This document shows, in pieces, positions 1 to 6,880 of a DNA stretch of 43,147 nt. Positions within the stretch are counted from its first letter, which is position 1, and every line of letters begins with the position of its first letter. The position numbers and the translations under genes are program-made. This DNA is from Akkermansia sp. (lineage in GTDB: Bacteria > Verrucomicrobiota > Verrucomicrobiia > Verrucomicrobiales > Akkermansiaceae), in assembly GCA_017549485.1 (NCBI GenBank), contig JAFYUT010000057.1:1-43147 (forward strand). The letters are read 5' to 3'. Under the pieces are notes generated by a model, which was given only the letters and a program-made list of their open reading frames with translations, did no database searches and was not told the DNA's origin.

Positions 1-92
1 ACCTGATACGCTGTTTTTCTACGCCCAGGCAGGCCAGAATGGGCTGCCGCCAGGCGTAGGCACTTTGGTCTTACAGACCAAAGTGATAGAAG

Positions 93-129
93 CCGGGTCA
101 AGTCCTAACATTGTGGAATTTGATTTTTT
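93..129. repeat. 37-bp direct repeat, left copy
   Basis: Bases 93-129 are identical to 5766-5802, in the same orientation. It starts CCGGGTCAAG and ends in a T6 run; identity stops at both sides. The two copies bracket an AT-rich block of defence-like genes, as expected of attachment-site duplication or of a dispersed repeat flanking an exchanged cassette. The left copy lacks the inverted partner arm that follows the right copy. Confidence 0.85.
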
Positions 130-210
130 ATACTAAAATTCGAACTGGCAAGCTGCACAGAATCAGATGGTTAAGGGGCATTTTTCGCTGGATGACAACC
201 TAAGTTGGAG

Positions 211-252
211 CATCGCTTGCAAGGGGATAAAAAAAGACTATTGCAAGCGATG
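211..252. repeat. 12-bp perfect inverted repeat
   Basis: CATCGCTTGCAA (211-222) is perfectly complementary to 241-252, with an 18-nt A-rich loop. It lies about 160 bp upstream of the kinase promoter. It could form a stable RNA hairpin or be a protein-binding site; no T-run follows, so a terminator is unlikely. Confidence 0.6.
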
Positions 253-409
253 GACGGAGACCGGGACTCATTCTTACCCTGCTTTGTGGTGTCCTAGGCT
301 TGCAGGTGGTGTTTTGAGTTATAGGTTAATAGCATAAGCTCTTTGAGAGTATATTATATGTGTAATAATGTGCAAGTGCTGCAAATTAAGCTATTTACAC
401 GCTATCCAC

Positions 410-437
410 TTGATTTTTGCACCATCTGTGCTAGAAT
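410..437 (+). promoter_or_regulatory. Sigma70-like promoter of kinase operon
   Basis: TTGATT (410-415) and TAGAAT (432-437) are separated by 16 bp. Transcription would start near 444, giving a short leader with an AGAGAA stretch just before the ATG at 459. Confidence 0.55.
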
Positions 438-458
438 AGCCAGAAGAGAAAAGAGAAC

Positions 459-1655
459 ATGGGAAAGATAGAAGATATCATAATACAGGCAAGAAAAAAT
501 CTGGTTTCCTCAGATTTGCTAACAAGACCAGATTTTGAGGAGCTCTATGCTGACTTCAATAACGAAGAACTACGCCAATTATTTTCATCTTTGCACTATC
601 ATTATGTTAAACTGTTTTCACTGATGAATGAAAGATTGCCCACAGATGAGAATAGTAATCATTTTTGGGCAGATTCTAGTAGGAATCTTATCAAAATCAT
701 AGATATAACCAATCTTTTAGAATCTGGGCTTAAAAATACAGAATGGGCTTTTACTGTAGCCGAGGAATACAAAGAGTTTATAAACAGGTGCAGAAAATTT
801 TTAAGAAAAAGTTGCGGAAGTCCTATTCCTCCCTATACGCCGGAAGCGCCAATCTATCACACACGAAAAATTTTTATCCCTGACGCAAGTATCAAGGTGG
901 ATTGTTCGTTTTCAAGTCAAGGCCACTTTAAAAAGTATATGATAGGGAACGGATCATACGCAAATGTGTATAAATATAGAGACGAATTCTACGGAAAGGA
1001 TTTTGTTGTAAAGACAGCGCGAAGAGATTTATCAGAAAAGGATAAAGAGAGATTCCGGAAAGAGTTTGAAATTATGCACACACTGTCGTCACCGTATATT
1101 GCGGAGGTATATAAATACATTGAAGACCGTGACGAGTTCATTATGGAGAAGCTAGATGGTACGCTAGCTGATTACGTCTCCCTCAACAATAATAAACCTG
1201 AGTTTGATATAGACGCACGGCGTCGCGTATGTTTTCAGATATTCAAAGCATTTGAATATATTCACTCAAAAAATATTTTGCATCGCGATATTAGCCCAAC
1301 AAATATTTTATTTAAACAGTACGATGATGCAGTGGTGATAAAAATTGCAGATTTAGGTCTAGTCAAAACAACAGAGAGTTATCTAACCAGTACAGAAACT
1401 GAGATGAAGGGTTGCTGTAATGACCCTAAATTGAGAATTGATGGCTATGCTAACTATACTATCGCACATGAAATATACGCTCTAACCATAATTATTAAAT
1501 ATGTTCTAACAGGTTCTCTACATATCAACAAAATTAAGGATGAAAAACTTAAGTCTTTTGTATTGCGAGGAACAAGTCCTGATTATAGTCAAAGATTTTC
1601 CTCAGTAGTAGAAATGAGGAGGGCATTCAAATACTTGGGTTTGAATGATGAATGA
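459..1655 (+). CDS. Protein kinase-fold protein, defence-like
   Basis: A 398-residue protein with a eukaryotic-type protein kinase domain in its C-terminal two thirds. Visible motifs are the glycine-rich loop GNGSYANV (163-170), the ATP-binding Lys in VVK (185), the catalytic loop HRDISPTN with Asp277 and Asn282, and DLG (298-300) in place of DFG. The first ~150 residues are mostly helical by eye and match nothing I recognise. All catalytic residues are present, so it should be active. There is no membrane segment, so it is probably cytosolic. The stop overlaps the start of the next gene (ATGA at 1652-1655), so the two are translationally coupled. The AT-rich composition and position inside the 37-bp repeats suggest horizontal acquisition. 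A role in phage defence is inference from context; the kinase fold is clear. Confidence 0.85.
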   Translation: MGKIEDIIIQARKNLVSSDLLTRPDFEELYADFNNEELRQLFSSLHYHYVKLFSLMNERLPTDENSNHFWADSSRNLIKIIDITNLLESGLKNTEWAFTVAEEYKEFINRCRKFLRKSCGSPIPPYTPEAPIYHTRKIFIPDASIKVDCSFSSQGHFKKYMIGNGSYANVYKYRDEFYGKDFVVKTARRDLSEKDKERFRKEFEIMHTLSSPYIAEVYKYIEDRDEFIMEKLDGTLADYVSLNNNKPEFDIDARRRVCFQIFKAFEYIHSKNILHRDISPTNILFKQYDDAVVIKIADLGLVKTTESYLTSTETEMKGCCNDPKLRIDGYANYTIAHEIYALTIIIKYVLTGSLHINKIKDEKLKSFVLRGTSPDYSQRFSSVVEMRRAFKYLGLNDE

Positions 1656-2344
1656 TTATACTGATAAGCATAGTTTCATCCAAAACAGTATGTATAAACT
1701 TAATTCTATTTCAAATTATGTACGATATATTATATAAGATAAGTAAATTGGAATACTTAGAAGAAATCAAAAGAGGAAGTTTATACATGAAGCCAATATC
1801 TTGGTTTCGTAGCTTAGAAGACGGCGGACAGGGCGATGCTAAAGAGGGGCTGTATACAGAAACCGCAAGGGGCGTTTTGTATGTGCGAACAAAAGCGCGA
1901 AAGTATTCTGTATGTGAATTAACAAATATGAAGATAAATGCTAAACTCAAAAGCCCTATTTTTTGTTTTAGTTACGCAAAAAAACAAAACTTGAATCAAT
2001 TGAGCTTGGCTGACTTTGTTTCTCAAAAGCTAATAGAAGAGTTCACAAATAAAGAAGAAAATTATGGTATAATAATCGTTAAAAAGAAAATGTTTGAGCA
2101 TAGGCTTGCTCTAGCAGCAAAAACACTCGTTGACATGAGTGGTTATGTATGGGACAAGGTAACATACTCAGATGCTGAGGATTTATACCTGAATCCAGTA
2201 TATCGAAAAAGAACCAAATTTGCGCATCAAAACGAATTCCGCTTACTTTTGCCCAAAGTGGAAAAAGAAAAGGATGAATATTATCGTCTTGAACTAGGAA
2301 GTCTAGAAGACTTTAGCTGTGTATTACCTATTTCTTTCAATTAG
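1652..2344 (+). CDS. DUF2971-like protein coupled to kinase
   Basis: About 230 residues. The order of features, a short N-terminal 'LYKISKLEYLEEIKRGSLYM' stretch followed by a Trp-Phe/Asp-Gly segment and a C-terminal 'KFAHQNEFRLLL' strand, resembles DUF2971-type proteins, which have no settled activity. The match is by eye only. The start at 1652 overlaps the kinase stop (ATGA). The first 22 residues are hydrophobic and the recognisable part starts at the internal Met encoded at 1718, so that may be the true start although no ribosome site is visible there. AT-rich like its partner. It is likely the substrate, regulator or effector paired with the kinase, but this is inference. Confidence 0.6.
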   Translation: MIILISIVSSKTVCINLILFQIMYDILYKISKLEYLEEIKRGSLYMKPISWFRSLEDGGQGDAKEGLYTETARGVLYVRTKARKYSVCELTNMKINAKLKSPIFCFSYAKKQNLNQLSLADFVSQKLIEEFTNKEENYGIIIVKKKMFEHRLALAAKTLVDMSGYVWDKVTYSDAEDLYLNPVYRKRTKFAHQNEFRLLLPKVEKEKDEYYRLELGSLEDFSCVLPISFN

Positions 2345-2368
2345 CTCTCTCTGAACATGTTCTTATCC

Positions 2369-3016
2369 CTATCCATCACTTTCCATAATGTGAACGTGTT
2401 CTTTATATAGTGTGTTGGATATTATTATATTCAACCATTGTTCATTCTCTCGACCAGGACGCACATCGCCAGTAATGGTTTCTTTTACAACGTGAAGGCT
2501 AGGAATTGCCTGTAGAAGTCGACGAAAATTGCCTTCAGTCATATTTTGGAAGAAGCGTCCACTTTTGAAGCCTGCGAACTCGCCATATTTAAAAGACAGA
2601 TACATGTATCCGCTAGGTTTAAGATGTTCAACCAACTTTTTGAGAAGCTCGGAGATTTCGTCTGGATTCAAGTGTAGAAGCGAAGCACATGCCCAGATGC
2701 CATCGTACATTCCCTGAGGCTCAAAATCTTGAAATCTAGTGCACGTAACAGATTTACCTATGTGGGATTCTGCGATTTTGCACAGAGCTTCGGAACCATC
2801 CACTGCATCTACACTGTAACCTGCATCGATAAATGCCTTGCTATCTCGTCCTGCACCACAACCCAAGTCGAGGATGAGCCCACCATCAGGAATAAAACGG
2901 AGAAAATCTTTCTGAAACTCCGAAAAATCTACATTCTGTGTATCAGTAGTAAATGCAGATGCATTGTTATTGTAGTATTCCAGTGTGATATCGGTGTGTT
3001 CCTTTGTGTTTTTCAT
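2369..3016 (-). CDS. Class I SAM-dependent methyltransferase
   Basis: A 215-residue Rossmann-type methyltransferase. Motif I, LDLGCGAGRDS (residues 49-59), binds SAM, and an acidic strand end (DAVDGSE) follows as expected. The overall form is that of the small TehB/UbiE-like group. The substrate cannot be read from sequence, and no DNA-methylase (D/N/S)PPY motif is present, so it is not an ordinary restriction-modification DNA methylase. Its ATG directly follows the TAA of the HNH gene with no spacing, so the two are cotranscribed and coupled. It could modify a small molecule, tRNA or protein linked to HNH activity; that role is inference. Confidence 0.8.
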   Translation of the reverse strand: MKNTKEHTDITLEYYNNNASAFTTDTQNVDFSEFQKDFLRFIPDGGLILDLGCGAGRDSKAFIDAGYSVDAVDGSEALCKIAESHIGKSVTCTRFQDFEPQGMYDGIWACASLLHLNPDEISELLKKLVEHLKPSGYMYLSFKYGEFAGFKSGRFFQNMTEGNFRRLLQAIPSLHVVKETITGDVRPGRENEQWLNIIISNTLYKEHVHIMESDG

Positions 3017-4051
3017 TTAGAAAATTTCTGGGTTAACGTTTTGTACTTCCCATCGATGTATTAAATACGATGCAGCCTGTGTATCGATATTTTTCATGAA
3101 CCCAATTCTCTGGCGCTCGGTTGTGCCTGTTTGCTGCATGAGCGTTTCGCGAAGTGGGTGATGACTACTAATGAGAAATTCGTTTCTTTTATGTAACCGT
3201 TTGACATATTTTGTGGATGGAACCTTGGCAAACTTACCATCTGCTCCACGATTACAGTTCTTACAAGAGAGAACGAGGTTCCATATGCCGTCCAAGTTCG
3301 CCCCGTTGATGTATGGTTTTAGAACGTGGGGATAAAAGTGGTCTACATCACATGCGTTTACGGAATGCTGGTCCACATCAATATCACGAAAACAGTAAAA
3401 GCATTTGCCTTTCTGGTATCCATTCAGGGCATCTCTTGCAGAGGTAATATTTTTTCTCTGCAGGTAATTATCTACAAATAGTAGATTTTCGTTTTGATCA
3501 TATTTGACCCCTAGCAGGTTAGCATTCAGACCATGCTCCCATGCGGTTTCCACCAATCTCCATCTGGCCTCTGTTTCATGCTGTAAATTGCAGAAAGTAT
3601 CAGTAACTGCCAGTTGGTGAATAGCATCAGTGAGGATTATGTTCTTTCGAGTTCCATGAAAGTCTTTCTGAAAGAAATCTACGACTATTTGCTCTCGGTT
3701 CACAACATGAAAAGCATCTAAGACGCAATTGAACCCATGTCTTAAGGTGGCTATCCTCAGTTCATCTGCTCCAATGGTATGATTGTTAAAGTCTACACAG
3801 GCTTTAATGAAAGGCCCTGTCCTTCCTGTAATTTGTTTTGGCGATTTTTTCAAATGATTGCACAGATGTGAAGCATAGGGCAATGCCAAATCGTCAAGGC
3901 TAATCATACTTGAGCCGTTTTTTGCAACATTCATTACCGACTGAGCTAGAGCAAACTTATATGAAGCAGAGTTTACTCCAAATAGTATGATAGATCTCCA
4001 GTATGATTCTAGAGAAGGAGCCTCGCCTTGAAAGATATCGATACTGGACAT
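3017..4051 (-). CDS. HNH endonuclease, defence-like
   Basis: A 344-residue protein with a C-terminal HNH nuclease domain: C217xxC220, DVDH (235-238), Asn258, and C263xxC266-Asn267. This is the zinc-stabilised beta-beta-alpha-metal fold that cuts DNA or occasionally RNA. The first ~200 residues are helical and have no assignment; they may sense or bind the target. All core nuclease residues are intact. It is the first gene of a two-gene minus-strand unit with the methyltransferase (stop abuts start) and lies inside the repeat-bounded block. HNH plus small methyltransferase is not a classical restriction-modification pair, because the methyltransferase lacks DNA-methylase motifs. Confidence 0.85.
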   Translation of the reverse strand: MSSIDIFQGEAPSLESYWRSIILFGVNSASYKFALAQSVMNVAKNGSSMISLDDLALPYASHLCNHLKKSPKQITGRTGPFIKACVDFNNHTIGADELRIATLRHGFNCVLDAFHVVNREQIVVDFFQKDFHGTRKNIILTDAIHQLAVTDTFCNLQHETEARWRLVETAWEHGLNANLLGVKYDQNENLLFVDNYLQRKNITSARDALNGYQKGKCFYCFRDIDVDQHSVNACDVDHFYPHVLKPYINGANLDGIWNLVLSCKNCNRGADGKFAKVPSTKYVKRLHKRNEFLISSHHPLRETLMQQTGTTERQRIGFMKNIDTQAASYLIHRWEVQNVNPEIF

Positions 4052-4233
4052 AGTGACAGCCTTTGAGTTTTATAGAGAATGTTCGTTTCTATTGCGTGTG
4101 AGCATTCTATCATATTCTTACTGACGATTCAAGCAAAGCGAATAAAAACGGCTTTGAAGGATGCTACTAATTCCACGCCGGGCAAAACCATAGCGAAAAG
4201 AAAATAGACTATGGTTAGCGTAATTCCCGCTGT

Positions 4234-4281
4234 CCATATACGGAATAGAGAAAGGCCTTTCTTCTATATGGCTGTTTTTTT
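4234..4281 (+). terminator. Hairpin with T-run, no upstream gene
   Basis: Arms CCATATA (4234-4240) and TATATGG (4265-4271) enclose the self-complementary GAAAGGCCTTTC (4250-4261). A T7 run follows at 4275-4281. It looks rho-independent, but no + strand gene precedes it. Confidence 0.5.
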
Positions 4282-4483
4282 CGAATGCTGTATTTCATTT
4301 TACCTACCCGCTTACAAGTGATGTGACAGGAACCTAAATCGAGCAGGTGATTTCTCAAGGAGTTACCATTCAATACATTAAGATTTTGCTCCATGTTTAC
4401 TTAACCTGAACGTAGGAAAAATGAAAACCGCGAATTCCGGGCTCAATTTTTCCAAGCTGATGGCTCGTTAATTCCATAAAAAA

Positions 4484-4509
4484 GGCACCCATTTCGGGTG
4501 CCTTTTTTT
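4484..4509 (+). terminator. Strong rho-independent terminator
   Basis: GGCACCC (4484-4490), loop ATTTC, GGGTGCC (4496-4502), then T7. An A-run precedes the stem, so it could work on both strands. It insulates the 4650 gene from upstream transcription. Confidence 0.8.
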
Positions 4510-4649
4510 ATGGAGCAATTCCGGGGCTTCTTCTCCCTCGTCCTGTTGCAGTAAGTGATAATAGAGCATTATATTCATTGTTGCATCGGAAGATGGTTGA
4601 CAAAACGCATAATGTGAGTTAGTTTAACATGTAGTTTTTTATTGATTAT

Positions 4650-5636
4650 ATGACCTTTTCCTTATTCAAAAAAAAATTGTATTATTCTATTCATTCGATA
4701 GCCCCGTTAAGTGCATCCTCTTGCATATTAGGATGGTATGCCTTTGTCGTTAGTGTTATCGAATTTGACAAGGAAAAATGGATGTTTCATGTCATTGTGG
4801 GCGGGGGGCTATTATTCTTGCTGCCATGGTTCATTACCCTTATGCATCGTTGGCTCCCGTCGCGTATAATCATACCAACAAAAACAAATGATGACCATCC
4901 TCTGAACGGGAAAGTAAGCTTGGTTATATCCTCTATATTTGAACAAAAGGGAGACCTGATACTCTCTTATAACCGCAACAATATTGCAGGGGGCTTAGTT
5001 ATCAATGAGTATAATAAACCTACTCTTAATCTTATGGGGCAGTTCATGCACAAATATTTTCCGGCATCGAAAAAAGAGTCAGCTCAATTTGATTGGTCTG
5101 CTTTTAAAGCATGTTATGACTCACCGAACACCTACATTTATTACTTGAATGAACAAAATAAATTAGTAACGTTTGATAAACAAGCAGTACCTCCTCATGA
5201 TGTGACAAACGCAAAAAAAGCAACGGTTTTATTACCTAAAGGCAGTGTTATTGCTCTGAAATTACCGGCAGGAGCCGACAGAGAATACGCATATTTGCTG
5301 TGTAATACATACTACCGACCGGATCAAAGCATGTCAGCCATCACCAATATGGATGAATTGGAAATATGCTTAAGCACAGTATGGAGAGTCGTATCTCTAT
5401 TGCACCCAGGTGGACACAACGTATGCATCCCGTTCCTTGGTAAGGGATATTCCGGTCTTACAGAACATTCCTATGGCGTTCTTTGGACGATTGTCTTCAC
5501 GTACAGAAAAGCCTCCTCCCTTTACGGGGTTTATAATTACGGCATCAACATTTGTTTACCGATATCAATTTTAGCGAGCAATAATCTTCAAATCTGGGAA
5601 GCAGCTCGCTTCATGAGTTACGCACTTCGAGGTTAA
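4650..5636 (+). CDS. Two-TM macro-like protein (ThsA type II-like)
   Basis: A 328-residue protein with two N-terminal membrane segments (about residues 18-37 and 45-65) followed by a soluble domain of ~260 residues. The soluble part begins with a macro-domain-like strand and loop (VSLVISSIFEQKGDLILSYN, 89-108) and contains a late Gly-rich segment (PGGHNVCIPFLGKGYSGL, ~252-269) suited to binding ADP-ribose-like ligands. This order matches the effector of type II Thoeris defence, in which a TIR protein makes a nucleotide signal that binds the macro domain and the membrane part disrupts the cell. No TIR gene is in the window, so it would be an orphan effector or a related stand-alone system. The assignment is from architecture and by-eye similarity. 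It is AT-rich and has no clear ribosome site. Confidence 0.6.
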   Translation: MTFSLFKKKLYYSIHSIAPLSASSCILGWYAFVVSVIEFDKEKWMFHVIVGGGLLFLLPWFITLMHRWLPSRIIIPTKTNDDHPLNGKVSLVISSIFEQKGDLILSYNRNNIAGGLVINEYNKPTLNLMGQFMHKYFPASKKESAQFDWSAFKACYDSPNTYIYYLNEQNKLVTFDKQAVPPHDVTNAKKATVLLPKGSVIALKLPAGADREYAYLLCNTYYRPDQSMSAITNMDELEICLSTVWRVVSLLHPGGHNVCIPFLGKGYSGLTEHSYGVLWTIVFTYRKASSLYGVYNYGINICLPISILASNNLQIWEAARFMSYALRG

Positions 5637-5765
5637 ATAGATATCGAGAATGTTACGGAGCAACATCGTGAGAGGACGCTTGTTTTTATCATATATTCAG
5701 TTCTCCCGAAATCAATTCAACTAATTCCATCACATAGTAGCATACGAACAAGTTTCATCAAATTT

Positions 5766-5802
5766 CCGGGTCAAGTCCTAACATTGTGGAATTTGATTTT
5801 TT
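5766..5802. repeat. 37-bp direct repeat, right copy
   Basis: Identical to 93-129. Here the repeat runs on into 28 further bases that complete a hairpin, so this copy looks like the intact version of the site and the left copy a truncated one. Confidence 0.85.
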
Positions 5803-5830
5803 CCGCTTTTGACGCATTCCACAATGTTAG
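5778..5830. repeat. 15-bp inverted repeat at the right junction
   Basis: CTAACATTGTGGAAT (5778-5792) is perfectly complementary to 5816-5830 with a 23-nt spacer. The left arm lies inside the 37-bp direct repeat. It could be a recombinase or transposase recognition structure, or the original insertion target. Confidence 0.7.
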
Positions 5831-5957
5831 ACGAAGAGCCAATCCCCCGCCCCGCCGGGCTAAGGACGTCTCCCAAAGGCCCAAAAGCAGCATCATGAAC
5901 AAGCGTTAAAAAGTGCCTATACCGGCTGATGGCAGACTTCTACCATCAAGCCCGGTC

Positions 5958-6740
5958 TCACTCAGCTTGGCGGGGTGGGAGGGTGAGGGTACGGCTGTTG
6001 GGTGGCGAGATACCCAGGCTACGCGCAAGGGTTTGGGCCATCAGGCGGTGGCCAAGGGCATTGGGGTGTAAGTTGTCATTCATCAGCTCTTGCGGAGCGC
6101 ACTGTGGGGAGGCGGAGGCATAATCGCACCATGCGGCACTGTGGTCCACCAACAGCACACCGTGCGCGGCGGCCACCTCTCGCACCACACCGGCATAGTC
6201 GGGTCGATACGCCTCACCGGCAAGTGTAAGGCTAGGCGTTTGTAATACCGGTATAGCCCCCTGCTCTCGCACCATGGTTACAATCTGCTGTAAATCACCC
6301 CTGAATGATTCTAAGGCCTTGCACCGAGAGCCATCATTGATACCGAAATTGATAAACACCACTTGCGCCCGAAACTGTTTTAAACGCCACTCTGCCTGCG
6401 ACAAAAATCCCCCTGCCGTTTCGCCGCTCACCCCGGCATTGATAACGATATCATTGGTGCGGCGAGCCCCACGGGGCGTCCGCAGCTCCCACTTCACCAG
6501 CTCCATCCAATGCTCTGCAAAACTGCGTCCCCCGTGGGTATGCAAACACCCATGCGTGATACTATCCCCCACAAACAACCACATCATCGGCACCGTCTCA
6601 TCAGCTATCAAGCGGTGCAAAGCCGCGTAATCCGGCAAGCGAGCATTGCGGGCGTGTGCCTCATCCACAGCATCCGCCCCAACCACCCCGGCACCCATCC
6701 CCCAACAACAGCAAAGCAGCATCATGAAAAATCGTATCAT
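5958..6740 (-). CDS. Secreted SGNH/GDSL hydrolase
   Basis: A 260-residue esterase with an N-terminal signal peptide (hydrophobic residues 3-22, small residues near 21-23). The four SGNH blocks are visible: GDSIT with nucleophile Ser60, Gly106 in NAGVSGE, Asn135 in GIND, and the D222xxH225 pair in NDNLHP. The family hydrolyses esters of carbohydrates or lipids; in this group removal of acetyl groups from host or plant glycans is common, but the substrate is not readable. A good promoter (6770-6797) lies upstream and a terminator separates it from the glycoside hydrolase gene, so it is its own unit, although a functional link with that enzyme is plausible. Confidence 0.85.
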   Translation of the reverse strand: MIRFFMMLLCCCWGMGAGVVGADAVDEAHARNARLPDYAALHRLIADETVPMMWLFVGDSITHGCLHTHGGRSFAEHWMELVKWELRTPRGARRTNDIVINAGVSGETAGGFLSQAEWRLKQFRAQVVFINFGINDGSRCKALESFRGDLQQIVTMVREQGAIPVLQTPSLTLAGEAYRPDYAGVVREVAAAHGVLLVDHSAAWCDYASASPQCAPQELMNDNLHPNALGHRLMAQTLARSLGISPPNSRTLTLPPRQAE

Positions 6741-6769
6741 CTTCCTATCTCCTCCATTTCTATTCTCTC

Positions 6770-6797
6770 AGTATACCGCCCCCTTCCCGATTGTCAA
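6770..6797 (-). promoter_or_regulatory. Promoter of the SGNH hydrolase gene
   Basis: On the minus strand TTGACA (6792-6797) and TATACT (6770-6775) are 16 bp apart. A GGAGGAG stretch lies between it and the ATG at 6740. Confidence 0.7.
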
Positions 6798-6828
6798 GGA
6801 ATACTCCAAGTTGATGATGTACAAACGG

Positions 6829-6860
6829 AAAAGCCGCCATCCTTACAGACAGCGGCTTTT
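6829..6860 (-). terminator. Terminator after the glycoside hydrolase gene
   Basis: Arms AAAAGCCGC (6829-6837) and GCGGCTTTT (6852-6860) form a stem with T-runs on both strands. It lies 20 bp past the stop of the glycoside hydrolase gene. Confidence 0.75.
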
Positions 6861-6880
6861 CTTTGATTCGATTAAATCGT

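Larger units (their letters stand above)
1..458. other. Gene-free left end with inverted repeats
   Basis: No convincing coding region is visible. The stretch holds several inverted repeats: arms 19-25 with 53-59, arms 62-70 with 76-84 (9 bp, 5-nt loop), and arms 211-222 with 241-252. It also contains the left copy of a 37-bp direct repeat (93-129) and a promoter for the kinase gene at its right end. None of the hairpins is followed by a T-run on either strand, so they do not look like ordinary terminators. Confidence 0.6.
4052..4649. other. Gene-free gap with two orphan terminators
   Basis: I see no coding region. The stretch has the upstream region of the HNH operon, an inverted repeat AACCATAG/CTATGGTT (4186-4193 with 4209-4216), a hairpin followed by T7 (4234-4281), and a strong symmetric terminator (4484-4509). 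Both terminators face the + strand, where the last gene ended at 2344, so one or two small + strand RNAs may be encoded here. Confidence 0.5.
5637..5957. other. Right boundary of the accessory block
   Basis: No gene is seen. The stretch contains the right copy of the 37-bp repeat and its overlapping inverted repeat. Beyond about 5840 the composition shifts to the GC-richer level of the rest of the window, consistent with a boundary between acquired and resident DNA. Confidence 0.6.

Noticed and set aside
4430..4475. Possible tRNA T-arm remnant (GCGAATTCCGGGCTC)
   Set aside because: No acceptor stem, anticodon arm or CCA end can be fitted around it.
4100..4510. Retron or CRISPR-tracr locus in the gene-free gap
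   Set aside because: There is no reverse transcriptase, no cas gene and no repeat-spacer array in the window, so only unassigned hairpins can be claimed.
5885..6727. A ~16-bp match (AAAGCAGCATCATGAA) between 5885-5900 and the start of the SGNH gene near 6712-6727
   Set aside because: A match of this length can arise by chance in 43 kb and no further similarity extends on either side.
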